64,000 nt of DNA from an uncultured Campylobacterales bacterium (GCA_947503785.1 CANNFB010000009.1:1-64000); one strand, 5' to 3'; positions 1-9,826 are shown, counted from the first letter of the stretch. Notes: a model not told the origin generated them from the letters alone. Program-made: numbers and translations.

Positions 1-356
1 AATTTCAGATGGAAATGGTGGAACAGATACAGCAACAGTAACATTAACAGTAACACCAGAAAATGATGCACCAGTAGCAGTAGATGATGTAAAAACAATA
101 GGTGAAGATGCAGGAGCAACTGTAATTGATGTATTAGCAAATGATACAGATCTAGATGGAGATACATTAACTGTAACAGGTGTAACACAACCAACAAACG
201 GAACAGTAACATTAGTAAATGGTGTAGTAACATATATTCCAAATGATAACTATAATGGAACAGATACGTTTACATATACAATTTCAGATGGAAATGGTGG
301 AACAGATACAGCAACAGTAACATTAACAGTAACACCAGAAAATGATGCACCAGTAG
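1..356 (+). repeat. 93-codon tandem repeats in the adhesin gene
   Basis: Bases 1-77 and 280-356 are identical by reading, offset by 279 nt (93 codons), which is one tandem-95/cadherin-like unit. Perfect nucleotide identity shows recent duplication or gene conversion. The three later units at about 3125-3970 are clearly diverged. The array probably continues upstream of the window. Confidence 0.85.
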
Positions 357-3300
357 TTCTTGCCTCTACAGCTACTGTTTCTGAAGAAGGATTAGCTGGT
401 GGAATCAAAGATACTGATGGTAATCCAGATGATATAACTGATGATACGACTGTATCAGGAATAATCAACATTACTGATGCAGATAATGACGATTTAGAAG
501 TAACATTAATACAACCAACAACTGGGTTAACATCAAATGGTGAACCAATTGTTTGGACTGGTGATAATACTAAAGAGTTAGTTGGTAAAGCTGGTACTGT
601 AGATATTATAAAAGTTACAATTGACGATAATGGTAATTATACTGTTACTCTATTAGGACCGGTTGATCATCCTGATACTACAACAGAAGATATTTTATCT
701 TTAGATATAGGTGTAATAGCAAGTGATGGTACTGATAGTACTACTGGAAACCTTGTAGTTAAGATTGAAGATGACATGCCAACATCTTGTGAAGTTGTAA
801 GAGAAATTACAATTGAAAAAGATATAGTAGTTGTTAAAAACTTAAATGCAGGATTTAAAGATTCAGTATATTTAAGTGGAACAGATCAGGTTACAGAAAC
901 AGATACAGATGATCATGATTCTTTAACTGATAAATTAGAGTGGGGAACTATTGCAGTTGTTGGTCATGAACAATCAGGATACGATTTAATTGATAACACT
1001 GATTTTACAACAAGTAGTGGTTCTGAAATTGATACAAATGGTATTTTTGAATTAGCTCAATTTACTCATCAAAACTGGACTATTTATCAAGGAACATCGG
1101 TATTAGATAAAACAACTATTACTATGAATATGGATGTTCTTGTAAATGGTGAATTAGTAAGAGTTGATTTTGATGTTCTTCTTGATCATACAGAAACTAC
1201 AAATACAGATAATGAAATTGTATCAAGAGATATTATTGTGTTACCAGAAAATGATATTATTATTAATGTTCAAGGACAAGATTATACATTTACAGTTGAA
1301 GGTTTCAAAGATGAAAATGGAGATTATGTAAAAACAATTTATACAGATGAAGCAGCTGCTAATACATTTGGTATTTTTGCAAGTATTAAACAAACTGGTG
1401 AATTACCAGAAGTTACAGGTACTGTTTGTGGAGAAGCTGGAGCTGATGGATTAGATAAAGTTGTATGGGGAGATTTAGATAATCCTTATGGAACGATGAC
1501 AGTTGATGAAAATGGTGGATATACATTTGTTGTAAACCAAGAAACTAAAGATAATATTGAGGCAGGAGAAGATTTAACTCAAAGCTTTACATACACAATT
1601 ATTGATAAAGATGGAGATAACTCAACAAATACAGTTACTATAAAAATAAATGGAACAGAAGTTTCAAATGTTGCTCCAGTTGCAGAAGATGCTCACTATG
1701 AATTAGATTGTGAAGATGTTATTATTAGTGAAACAGTATTATTAACTGAATCATTTGAAACAACAGCCGGTACTGGAGATGATGTACATTCAGGATGGTT
1801 TGTAGATTATGGAAATAATGGAGATGGTGTATATACGGGAGATAATGGAGTTCAATGGACTTTAAGTGATGCTGGTATAGAAATTCAAAGTGGGAATACT
1901 GCTGGTTCAACTGCCTCTGATGGTGGACAACATGCAGAGTTAGATCCTCATGAGAATACAGCAATTAAAACAAATATTGAGTTGGGTTCTAATAACACAT
2001 TTGTATTATCATTTGATTATAAACCAAGACCGAGTTATGAAGATTCAAGTGATATGGAAGTATCATTTGGAGGAATTACATTAGCTATAAATTCTGATGA
2101 TAGTGGAGTTGTTACATTTGTTGCACAGAATGGAGTTACATATACTTCAGTTAAAAACTCAGAAGGTTGGTACGAAGTAAAAGCAACATTTACTGGATTA
2201 ACAGGTACTGATACAGATTTATCATTTACTGGTAAATCAACTTCTGATTCATTAGGTGCATTTATAGATAATATTAAATTAGTTGGACAAGTTGTAGAAT
2301 CTAACTCAATGACAAATGGATTAGAATTTAAATTAGAAGACTTTGTATCAGATGTAGAAGATGATGCTAGTGCAACAATTGTAAAAGTAAGATTAGAATC
2401 ACTACCAACAGATGGTGTATTAACAGTAAATGGAAATGTAGCAGAAATTGGTGTAGAATATGATGAAAATGCAAACTTTGAATATACACCAAATGCAAAT
2501 TTAGAAGATACATTATATGGAACAACTTCAGATACAGGAACAATTGCTGAATGGGGAACTGTAGCAAACGGTGTATTAACAACAGATGATGGTAAAGCAA
2601 CAATCACAGCATTTGCGGGAGACCAAGAAATTGGATTTGCAAGTGAAAACAATAACTATTCACATGATGGATTAGGTATTGGTGTTGATAGTACTTTAGG
2701 TGATGATGATCAAATTGATAAAGCGAATGACGAAAGAGTAGTAATTACGTTTGATTCAGTTGTTTCAAAAGCAGAATTTGGATTAGCATCATTAGGTGAT
2801 CATTTTAAAGCTTCAACTTATGATGCGAAAGCACAATGGATAGCAAAAGATACAGATGGGAATATAGTTGATTCAGGATTTGTACAACAAAGTACAAATG
2901 ATTCAAACCAATATACTAATACATTTAAAGTAGATGTAGCATTTAGTTCAATTGAATTCTACACAACATCAAATGCAAGTAATTCTAACTTTAGTATTCA
3001 GTATATGAATATTGATTATAAGGTAGATGATTCATTTGATTATGTAGCAATAGATTCAAATGGAGCAGAATCAGAAGTAGCAACAGTAACATTTGATATA
3101 GATACAACAGGTTGTGTTATTAGAAATACTGTACCCGTAGCAGAGAATGATTCAATTTCAACTAATGAAGATGCGGCAATTATAATTGGTGTTTTAACAA
3201 ATGATACAGATGCTGATGGTGATACTTTAACTATTAATTCTATAACACAACCATCTCATGGAACAGTTGAGATTAATAATGATGGTACAGTTACTTATAC

Positions 3301-5386
3301 TCCAACAGAAAACTATAGTGGAGATGATAGTTTCACTTATACTATTTCAGATGGAAAAGGTGGATTTGATACAGCAACAGTAACAGTTACAGTGGATCCC
3401 CAAAATGATAAACCAATAGCTTTAAATGATATTAAAGTATTAAATGAAGACCAAGTTGTTAATATTAATGTATTGGAAAATGACAGTGATGTTGAAACAG
3501 CAAGAGCAGATTTAAGAGTTACTTCTGTAACACAGCCAGCACATGGAGCAGTTGAGATTAATAGTGATGGAACGATAAAATATACACCTAGTCAAGATTA
3601 TAATGGTCAAGATAGCTTTACCTATACTATAACAGATGAAGATGGTAAAACGGATACAGCAACTGTGACATTAACAGTTAATCCGTTAAATGATGCACCT
3701 GTTGCAGTAAATGACGTAAAAACAGTTCAAGAAAATGGAACAGTTAAAATAAATGTTCTATCAAATGATAGTGATGTTGATGGAGATACATTAACGATTG
3801 ATTCGATTACAAATCAACCAGAGCATGGAACTGTTGTTATTAACGCTGATAAAACAATTACATATACACCAGCTAATGGTTACGATGGTCCTGATTATTT
3901 TGAATATAAAATAAGTGATGGAAAAGGTGGTTATGATACTGCAAGAGTAGATTTAAATGTAGAACCAAATGATCCAATAAATGCAACATTATGTGGTACT
4001 AGAGATATTGCAGAAGGAAATAGTGGTTGGTATAATGTTAACTTAGATAAAGCAGTAACAGAAGATACTTGGGTAACAGTTCAAGTTTATGATGGAAGTG
4101 CAAATAGAGTTGATGCAAATGGATGGGAGCAATCGCACCAAGATATTATGTGGGGTGGATATTACTCAGTAGGATATTCTTCAAGTCATATCCTTTACTA
4201 TGTACATGATAAAGTTCCAAATGGTACATCGTTAGCGTCTGGTAATAGACCAATGGTTGGTCCTGATTATGCTACATGGGATTATACGGTAGAAAAGAAT
4301 GGTCAAGTTCAACATGGTGGAGCAATTTCTGTATTAATTAAAGCAGGAGAAACTTCATCAGAATACTTTGAAGTTCAAACATGGAAAGAAAAAATTACAA
4401 CAGATAACTTTATTCATTCTTCAACAGCAGGTAATGAATATGTGGAAAATTTATCTATGAGAATTACTGGTGTAAGTGGAAATAGTTCAGATGATGTTAA
4501 CTATAACTCAAATTATAAAAATGTTAATATACATGATGGAACTTGTGTATTTAGAGTTTCTCCAATTACTTTAGATTTAAGTGGAGATGGCCAAATTGGT
4601 GTAACAGGAGAGACTTCGTCTATTGATAAAGGTGTTAATGAAATTATTGGTGCAACAGTACAGTTTGATTTAGATGCTGATGGAGATTTAGATACTATTG
4701 AGTGGATTGATGGTTCAGGTGATGGATTATTAGTTGACAATAGAGATGGTAATGCTGCGGATGACATGGATGGCTCTAGATTATTTGGTGATGAAGGTGG
4801 AAAATATGCAAATGGATATGAAAAACTTGCATTATTAGATACAAATAATGATGGACAACTAACAGGAGAAGAGTTAAAAGGTCTTAATGTATGGGTTGAT
4901 GATGGAGATGCAAAAGTTGAAGAAGGTGAAATGAAAACTTTAGATGAAGTTGGTATTACATCAATTTCAACTCAAATGAATCAAGTTACTGGAGAAGATG
5001 GGAAAATGCACATGGAATCATCTGCAACTAAATCTGATGGGTCTCAAATCATGACAGAAGATATTTGGTTTACTTCTACAGATATTGACTTATCTTCTTA
5101 CTCTAAACAAGTTAATGCAGAAAAATCTATAATTGATATTACAGATGGAAAATCTAATAATCTTGAAATTGAAATGGATGATGTTCTTGACTTAATTGAT
5201 GCTGATAATCAATTAATAATAAAAGGGGATAATGAAGATAAAGTTGACCTTGATGTAAATGATTGGGATAATGCAGGAAAAGAAGAAGTTGATGGCGTGA
5301 ACTACAATGTTTACAAAGGAATGGGAGCTAACTCTACAATTAAATTATTTATTGAAGATGATATCGACGTTACTCCAGATATTTAA
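2..5386 (+). CDS. Giant repeat-containing type I-secreted adhesin, 3' part (5' end outside window)
   Basis: The frame is open from base 2 to the TAA at 5384-5386, giving 1794 visible residues. The ATG at 776 is internal and not a real start. The order is: the end of one and one complete cadherin/tandem-95-like unit (NDAPV..DGDTLTVTGVTQP..YTISDGNGG); a DUF5801-like repeat (about 120-260); a domain carrying the FTH.N signature of choice-of-anchor K modules (about 280-420); a VCBS-like repeat; a jelly-roll/carbohydrate-binding-like module (about 580-760); three more tandem-95 units (about 1040-1325); and a unique domain. The C-terminus has Asp-rich EF-hand/dockerin-like motifs (DLDADGDLD, DTNNDGQLTGEEL). 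The last 70 residues (DVLDL.DADNQLIIKGD..KVDL..NVYKG) resemble the C-terminal secretion region of bacterial T1SS adhesins. No classic GGxGxD nonapeptides are seen. The expected role is surface attachment or biofilm; the ligand is unknown. The T1SS transporter is not in the window, although a TolC-like gene starts at 63657. Confidence 0.85.
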   Translation: MSDGNGGTDTATVTLTVTPENDAPVAVDDVKTIGEDAGATVIDVLANDTDLDGDTLTVTGVTQPTNGTVTLVNGVVTYIPNDNYNGTDTFTYTISDGNGGTDTATVTLTVTPENDAPVVLASTATVSEEGLAGGIKDTDGNPDDITDDTTVSGIINITDADNDDLEVTLIQPTTGLTSNGEPIVWTGDNTKELVGKAGTVDIIKVTIDDNGNYTVTLLGPVDHPDTTTEDILSLDIGVIASDGTDSTTGNLVVKIEDDMPTSCEVVREITIEKDIVVVKNLNAGFKDSVYLSGTDQVTETDTDDHDSLTDKLEWGTIAVVGHEQSGYDLIDNTDFTTSSGSEIDTNGIFELAQFTHQNWTIYQGTSVLDKTTITMNMDVLVNGELVRVDFDVLLDHTETTNTDNEIVSRDIIVLPENDIIINVQGQDYTFTVEGFKDENGDYVKTIYTDEAAANTFGIFASIKQTGELPEVTGTVCGEAGADGLDKVVWGDLDNPYGTMTVDENGGYTFVVNQETKDNIEAGEDLTQSFTYTIIDKDGDNSTNTVTIKINGTEVSNVAPVAEDAHYELDCEDVIISETVLLTESFETTAGTGDDVHSGWFVDYGNNGDGVYTGDNGVQWTLSDAGIEIQSGNTAGSTASDGGQHAELDPHENTAIKTNIELGSNNTFVLSFDYKPRPSYEDSSDMEVSFGGITLAINSDDSGVVTFVAQNGVTYTSVKNSEGWYEVKATFTGLTGTDTDLSFTGKSTSDSLGAFIDNIKLVGQVVESNSMTNGLEFKLEDFVSDVEDDASATIVKVRLESLPTDGVLTVNGNVAEIGVEYDENANFEYTPNANLEDTLYGTTSDTGTIAEWGTVANGVLTTDDGKATITAFAGDQEIGFASENNNYSHDGLGIGVDSTLGDDDQIDKANDERVVITFDSVVSKAEFGLASLGDHFKASTYDAKAQWIAKDTDGNIVDSGFVQQSTNDSNQYTNTFKVDVAFSSIEFYTTSNASNSNFSIQYMNIDYKVDDSFDYVAIDSNGAESEVATVTFDIDTTGCVIRNTVPVAENDSISTNEDAAIIIGVLTNDTDADGDTLTINSITQPSHGTVEINNDGTVTYTPTENYSGDDSFTYTISDGKGGFDTATVTVTVDPQNDKPIALNDIKVLNEDQVVNINVLENDSDVETARADLRVTSVTQPAHGAVEINSDGTIKYTPSQDYNGQDSFTYTITDEDGKTDTATVTLTVNPLNDAPVAVNDVKTVQENGTVKINVLSNDSDVDGDTLTIDSITNQPEHGTVVINADKTITYTPANGYDGPDYFEYKISDGKGGYDTARVDLNVEPNDPINATLCGTRDIAEGNSGWYNVNLDKAVTEDTWVTVQVYDGSANRVDANGWEQSHQDIMWGGYYSVGYSSSHILYYVHDKVPNGTSLASGNRPMVGPDYATWDYTVEKNGQVQHGGAISVLIKAGETSSEYFEVQTWKEKITTDNFIHSSTAGNEYVENLSMRITGVSGNSSDDVNYNSNYKNVNIHDGTCVFRVSPITLDLSGDGQIGVTGETSSIDKGVNEIIGATVQFDLDADGDLDTIEWIDGSGDGLLVDNRDGNAADDMDGSRLFGDEGGKYANGYEKLALLDTNNDGQLTGEELKGLNVWVDDGDAKVEEGEMKTLDEVGITSISTQMNQVTGEDGKMHMESSATKSDGSQIMTEDIWFTSTDIDLSSYSKQVNAEKSIIDITDGKSNNLEIEMDDVLDLIDADNQLIIKGDNEDKVDLDVNDWDNAGKEEVDGVNYNVYKGMGANSTIKLFIEDDIDVTPDI

Positions 5387-5397
5387 TACAAAATTAA

Positions 5398-5427
5398 AGT
5401 AAATAGCTTTAGGCTATTTACTTTTTT
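5398..5427 (+). terminator. Intrinsic terminator of the adhesin gene
   Basis: A 10-bp perfect stem (AGTAAATAGC / GCTATTTACT) with a 5-nt loop is followed by six T's. It starts 12 nt after the adhesin stop codon. Confidence 0.8.
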
Positions 5428-5506
5428 ACTACTTTTTACTACAAAATTCTCCCCTTAATACTTTATAAAATAATAATATTTTTTGTTTATTTAGTTAAAA
5501 TATCTT

Positions 5507-6307
5507 ATGAGACAAACACGATTAGATGATTTCTTAGAATTAGAAGAACATAATAAAGAATTAGAAAAAAAGATACAAGAAGAAGTTGCTAAAAACAGAG
5601 ATAAAGATAAGCTAATGTTCCAGCAAGCAAAACTTGCATCAATGGGTGAGATGTTAGGTAATATTTCTCATCAATGGCGTCAACCTTTAATGGAAATGTC
5701 TTCAATCTTTCTCCCAATAGAAGCTAAAATAAATATGGATATTCCCTTAGATAATAAAGAAATTTTAGAATCGATTGAAAAACTAAATGATATTACAAGA
5801 TATATGTCAAATACTATTGATGATTTCAGAAACTTTTTTGCAAAAGAAAAAGAAAAAATATCTTTTGAAATTTTAGAACAAATTAACTCAACAGTAAATA
5901 TAATAAGTAGTAGCTTAAAATTAAACGATATCAAACTTGATATCATTATTCAAAAAAATACTGTTATGACTGGATATAAAAACGAATACTCTCAAGTTTT
6001 AATAAATATAATAAATAATGCAAAGCAAACTTTAGTTGATAGAAAAATAATTAATCCAAAAATAAAAATTACAATAACAGAAAATAAAAGTGATATAATC
6101 ACAAAAATAGAAGATAATGCAGGTGGAATAAAGATTACTCCAATAGAAAGAGTATTTGATCCTTTCTTTACATACGAAAAAGTGAATGGTTCAGGAATTG
6201 GTTTATTCATGTCAAAACTGATTATTGAAAATAATATGAATGGAAAATTATTAGTTTCAAATAATGATGAAGGTGCACTTTTTACAATTATTATTCCAAA
6301 AGCATAG
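5507..6307 (+). CDS. Soluble sensor-less histidine kinase
   Basis: This is a cytoplasmic two-component kinase of 266 residues. A short N-terminal coiled coil (about 10-45) leads into the H-box GNISHQWRQPL with phospho-acceptor His55. The HATPase_c domain follows, with N-box NIINNAKQ (about 165), DNAGGI and GSGIGLFMSK. There is no transmembrane segment or recognisable sensor domain, so it must sense through the coiled coil, a partner, or not at all. No response regulator is adjacent. The H-box and HATPase region are close in style to the membrane kinase at 25705. It is a single gene after the adhesin terminator. No strong ribosome site precedes the ATG, so the start is slightly uncertain. Confidence 0.85.
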   Translation: MRQTRLDDFLELEEHNKELEKKIQEEVAKNRDKDKLMFQQAKLASMGEMLGNISHQWRQPLMEMSSIFLPIEAKINMDIPLDNKEILESIEKLNDITRYMSNTIDDFRNFFAKEKEKISFEILEQINSTVNIISSSLKLNDIKLDIIIQKNTVMTGYKNEYSQVLINIINNAKQTLVDRKIINPKIKITITENKSDIITKIEDNAGGIKITPIERVFDPFFTYEKVNGSGIGLFMSKLIIENNMNGKLLVSNNDEGALFTIIIPKA

Positions 6308-6345
6308 AAAAAAATCACTTCATATTGTATTTAATCAATTTTAGA

Positions 6346-6351
6346 TATAAT
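6346..6351 (+). promoter_or_regulatory. Candidate -10 box for transketolase
   Basis: TATAAT in a T/A-rich context (TTTTAGATATAATC), 40 nt before the tkt start, in a gap containing no other element. No clear -35 is present, as is usual in this phylum. Confidence 0.5.
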
Positions 6352-6391
6352 CTCAAAAATATAGATAACTCATCAAATAACTAGGATAATT

Positions 6392-8308
6392 ATGTCGAAA
6401 CAATTATTACAAAAACAAGCAGATACAATTAGATTTTTAGCAGCAGATATGGTACAAGCAGCAAACTCTGGACACCCTGGTGCACCAATGGGTCTTGCGG
6501 ATATTGCAACAGTTTTAAGTAAGCACTTAAATGTAAACCCAGCAAATGAAAAATGGTTAAATAGAGATAGACTAGTATTCTCAGGTGGTCACGCAACTGG
6601 TTTAGTATATTCATTATTACATTTATGGGGATTTAATGTTGCATTAAGTGATTTAAAAAACTTTAGACAAACAAACTCAAAAACTCCAGGTCATCCAGAA
6701 TATGGACATACTCATGGTATTGAAATTACAACAGGACCATTAGGTCAAGGTATTGCAAATGCAGTAGGTTTTGCATCAGCTGCAAAATATGCACAAAATA
6801 CTTTAGGTTCTGATGTCATAAATCATAAAGTTTACTGCTTATGTGGAGATGGAGATTTACAAGAAGGTATTTCTTATGAAGCAACTGCAACTGCTGGACA
6901 TTTAAAATTAGATAACCTTGTTATTATCTATGATTCAAACTCAATTACTATTGAAGGTGATACTTCATTAGCATGGAGCGAGAATGTTAAGAAAAGATTC
7001 CAAGGTATTGATTTTGAAGTTATTGAAATTGATGGTCATAACTTTGATCAAATTGAAAAAGCATTTGTTCAAGCAAAGGCTGCTACTAAACCTGTTATGA
7101 TTATTGCAAAAACTGCAATTGGAAAAGGTTCTGTTTCAATGGAAGGTTCACACCATGCACATGGTGCTCCATTAGGTGAAGAAGATATTGCAGCTTCTAA
7201 AACAAAAGCTGGATTTAATCCAGATGAAAAATTCATCGTACCTGCTGATGTAAAAGGTGCTTTTGATAAATTAATTGTAGGTTCTGTTGCAGAAAATGAA
7301 TGGAATGATTCTTTAAGTACTGAAGCTAAAGCAAAAATTGAAGAGTTACAAAATCCTAATTATGATGCAATTGAATACCCAACTTTTGAAGCTGATACTA
7401 AAGTAGCTACAAGAGATTCAAATCATAAAATCTTAAATGCAATTGCAGCAGCAGTTCCAGGATTTTTAGGTGGATCTGCAGATTTAGGACCTTCTAATAA
7501 AACTGAATTAAAAGGTGAAGGTGATTTTCCAAATGGAAGAAATATTCACTTTGGTATTAAAGAACATGCAATGGCAGCAATTGCAAATGCAATGAACTTA
7601 TATGGTTTATATAAAGTTTACTCTGCTACTTTCTTTGTATTCTCAGATTACTTAAAACCAGCAGCTAGAATTGCAGCACTTGCATCTATTCCTCAACACT
7701 TTGTATGGACTCATGATTCTATTGGTGTAGGAGAAGATGGACCAACTCATCAACCAATTGAACAATTATCTCAATTTAGAGCCTTACCAAACTTCTATAC
7801 ATTCAGACCAGCAGATGCTACTGAAAATGTTGAATCGTGGAAAACAGCACTTAAAATGAATGCACCAACTGCGTTTGTTTGTTCAAGACAAGGTCTTACT
7901 GTATTAAAAGATACAAAAGAATTTGGTGAAGTTTCAAATGGAGCTTACTTACTTAAAAAAAGAGAAAATGCAAATATTACTATCATGGCTTCTGGTTCTG
8001 AATTAATGTTAGCATTACAAACTGCATGTTCTTTAGAAGATGAAGGAATAATTGCAAATATTGTTTCTGTTCCTTGTTTTGATTTATTTTTAGAGCAAGA
8101 TCAATCTTATATTGATCAAGTAATTGATTCTAATACTCAAGTGTTTGCTGTTGAAGCTGCAAGAGGTTTAGAATATTATAGGTTTGCAGATAAAGTTTAT
8201 GGAATGGATACATTTGGAGCATCAGGTCCTGCAAATGATTTATTTGATGAATTTGGATTTACAATTCCTAAATTAAAAGCTAATATCATGGCTGACTTTA
8301 AGAAATAG
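6392..8308 (+). CDS. tkt: Transketolase
   Basis: A thiamine diphosphate enzyme that moves two-carbon ketol units between sugar phosphates in the non-oxidative pentose phosphate pathway. The protein is 638 residues, slightly shorter than the usual 660. Visible features are the N-terminal SGHPGAPMG with His28, the ThDP/metal motif GDGDLQEG..N (about 151-180), the central IKEHAM and HDSIGVGEDGPTHQP active-site segments, and SRQ near the C-terminal domain boundary. It appears to be a single-gene unit with its own -10 box and terminator. Transaldolase, the partner enzyme, lies far away at 59170. Confidence 0.97.
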   Translation: MSKQLLQKQADTIRFLAADMVQAANSGHPGAPMGLADIATVLSKHLNVNPANEKWLNRDRLVFSGGHATGLVYSLLHLWGFNVALSDLKNFRQTNSKTPGHPEYGHTHGIEITTGPLGQGIANAVGFASAAKYAQNTLGSDVINHKVYCLCGDGDLQEGISYEATATAGHLKLDNLVIIYDSNSITIEGDTSLAWSENVKKRFQGIDFEVIEIDGHNFDQIEKAFVQAKAATKPVMIIAKTAIGKGSVSMEGSHHAHGAPLGEEDIAASKTKAGFNPDEKFIVPADVKGAFDKLIVGSVAENEWNDSLSTEAKAKIEELQNPNYDAIEYPTFEADTKVATRDSNHKILNAIAAAVPGFLGGSADLGPSNKTELKGEGDFPNGRNIHFGIKEHAMAAIANAMNLYGLYKVYSATFFVFSDYLKPAARIAALASIPQHFVWTHDSIGVGEDGPTHQPIEQLSQFRALPNFYTFRPADATENVESWKTALKMNAPTAFVCSRQGLTVLKDTKEFGEVSNGAYLLKKRENANITIMASGSELMLALQTACSLEDEGIIANIVSVPCFDLFLEQDQSYIDQVIDSNTQVFAVEAARGLEYYRFADKVYGMDTFGASGPANDLFDEFGFTIPKLKANIMADFKK

Positions 8309-8341
8309 TAAATATATTAAAAACTATTAATACTAATATAT

Positions 8342-8370
8342 AAATAGATGGATTTTCCATCTATTTATTT
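8342..8370 (+). terminator. Intrinsic terminator of tkt
   Basis: An 11-bp perfect stem (AAATAGATGGA / TCCATCTATTT) with a TTT loop, followed by ATTTTCT. It lies 34 nt after the tkt stop. Confidence 0.75.
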
Positions 8371-8423
8371 TCTCACTTTTTTCACAAAATCACAATTTTT
8401 ATTTACCTTTAAAAAAACTCCCA

Positions 8424-8429
8424 TATAAT
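8424..8429 (+). promoter_or_regulatory. Candidate -10 box for the 8454 reductase
   Basis: TATAAT is 25 nt before the start codon and upstream of the ribosome site TAGGAGAA. The short spacing implies a very short leader. Confidence 0.4.
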
Positions 8430-8453
8430 ATATAAAAAATTATAGGAGAAAGT

Positions 8454-9308
8454 ATGCCAATAGGATTTATAGGTTTAGGTAACTTAGGAACAGCAGTTGC
8501 TACAAGATTAAAAGAAGTAGGAGAAGAAGTTCTAACATACAATAGAACAAAAGAAAAAGCTGTTTCTAAAGGCTTTGATGTTGTTGATACTCCCAAAGAT
8601 TTACTACAAAAGTGTGATGTGATATTTTTATGTCTTTTTGATTCTCCTGCTGTTGATAATGTTTTACATATGGAAGATGGGCTTTTATGTGAAGAGTTAA
8701 AAGGTAAAACGATTATTGATTTAAGTACTCATCACTTTGATGATATTTTAGAAGTTCATAAAATTATGGAAGAGTTTGAAGTTAAATATCTTGAAAATCC
8801 AGTATTTGGAAGTGTTGCCCCTGCACTTGCGGGTGTTTTAACATTAGTTGCTTCTGGAAAAAAAGAAGTTTACGAAGAAGTAAAACCTTTGTTAGAAAAA
8901 ATTGGGAAAGAAATTTTCTTCTTAGAAAAAGAAGGAAGTGCAACTAAAATGAAGTTAATCAATAATCTTTGCTTAGGTTCTTTTATGGCAACAATTGCTG
9001 AGTGTACTTCATTAGCAGAAGATTGTTCAATTCCAAAAGAAAAAGCTTTAGATATTCTAGGAGTAGGTGGGGGAACATCTTTAGTATTAAATGCTAAAAA
9101 ACAAAAGCTGATTACTGAAGATTTCTCAGCACATTTTTCAAATGATGCAATAAATAAAGATTTACATTGTTTACAAGATTTAGCATATAGTATGAAAAGG
9201 CCGCTTTATTCTGCAGCAATGCCAAAAGAGTTGTTTTCTAAAATGAAAATGATGGGAAAAGGTAAAGAAGATTTTTCTTCTATTTATCAGTTATTTAAAA
9301 ATTCATAA
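8454..9308 (+). CDS. NAD(P)-dependent beta-hydroxyacid dehydrogenase (3-hydroxyisobutyrate dehydrogenase family)
   Basis: A Rossmann-fold oxidoreductase of 284 residues, the normal family length. The nucleotide loop GFIGLGNLG is at residues 4-12, followed by the second-strand motif YNRTKEK, where the Arg suggests a preference for NADP. A conserved catalytic Lys lies in the ATKMKLINN segment (about 160-170), and the helical C-terminal domain follows. Substrates in this family include 3-hydroxyisobutyrate, tartronate semialdehyde and succinic semialdehyde; the sequence does not settle which is used. A good ribosome site (AGGAGAA) precedes the ATG. It looks monocistronic, ending at a bidirectional terminator. 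Confidence 0.88.
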   Translation: MPIGFIGLGNLGTAVATRLKEVGEEVLTYNRTKEKAVSKGFDVVDTPKDLLQKCDVIFLCLFDSPAVDNVLHMEDGLLCEELKGKTIIDLSTHHFDDILEVHKIMEEFEVKYLENPVFGSVAPALAGVLTLVASGKKEVYEEVKPLLEKIGKEIFFLEKEGSATKMKLINNLCLGSFMATIAECTSLAEDCSIPKEKALDILGVGGGTSLVLNAKKQKLITEDFSAHFSNDAINKDLHCLQDLAYSMKRPLYSAAMPKELFSKMKMMGKGKEDFSSIYQLFKNS

Positions 9309-9314
9309 AAGTAT

Positions 9315-9345
9315 AAACAAGTGCATTTTATTTTAGCACTTGTTT
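9315..9345. terminator. Bidirectional terminator between convergent genes
   Basis: A 10-bp stem (AAACAAGTGC / GCACTTGTTT) with an 11-nt loop, A-rich on the left and T-rich on the right. It sits between the stop of the plus-strand reductase and the stop of the minus-strand gene at 9353. Confidence 0.65.
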
Positions 9346-9352
9346 TAAAAAA

Positions 9353-9826
9353 CTATTTTTGTAATATCGTATCTATTATTACAAAAGGTGAAGTTTGATT
9401 AATCATAGCTAACTCTTTTAGTGATTTATTTGCTTCAACATGTAATCCAGCAGCTTCAAGTTTCTTTCTTGCAATATCATAACTATCTACAAATAAAACA
9501 GAAGTTTTTTTAATAGGGTTTTCTAGGACAGAATTAACTAATATTCTTTTTATATTCGGGCCCGTTGGAGCTGTTAGGATAAATCCTAGAGATACAATAG
9601 AAATAATTCCAGCAGAAATGTAAAATATTTTTTTTGTAAAATATTTTCTCATAGCCTTCCAATTAAAAAAAACATGAGCAAATACAATTACTACAAAAGC
9701 TAGTCCTAAAATTTCATGTAACTCTTTTGTATAATTGTCTAGTATATGAAAATACATAAGTACTCCAGTGGTTCCCATAACTATAAAAGCGAAAGTTGTA
9801 AGTGATGTTGCGAATGATTTAAACAT
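9353..9826 (-). CDS. DUF4405-like membrane protein (cytochrome b561-type fold)
   Basis: A 157-residue protein with three predicted membrane helices (about 5-27, 37-58 and 69-90) followed by a soluble C-terminal tail. The His-containing segment HEILGLAFVVIVFAH..F is typical of DUF4405 proteins, which are related to b-type cytochrome membrane domains; two of its His could bind heme. The tail (about 95-157) is predicted to be outside the membrane and lacks CxxCH, so it is not a c-type cytochrome. The function is unknown. Transcribed alone, converging on the 8454 gene. Confidence 0.6.
   Translation of the reverse strand: MFKSFATSLTTFAFIVMGTTGVLMYFHILDNYTKELHEILGLAFVVIVFAHVFFNWKAMRKYFTKKIFYISAGIISIVSLGFILTAPTGPNIKRILVNSVLENPIKKTSVLFVDSYDIARKKLEAAGLHVEANKSLKELAMINQTSPFVIIDTILQK

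Noticed and set aside
1..356. CRISPR-like repeat
   Set aside because: The repeat is 279 nt in period, stays in frame and encodes a known extracellular repeat type; there are no short repeats with unique spacers.
776..778. ATG at 776 as start of the adhesin
   Set aside because: The same frame is open without a stop from base 2 and encodes continuing repeat domains, so this Met is internal.
1725..2652. Long minus-strand open frames inside the adhesin
   Set aside because: They mirror the repetitive, biased codons of the real gene, give low-complexity L/H/Y- or S/V-rich products and have no ribosome sites.
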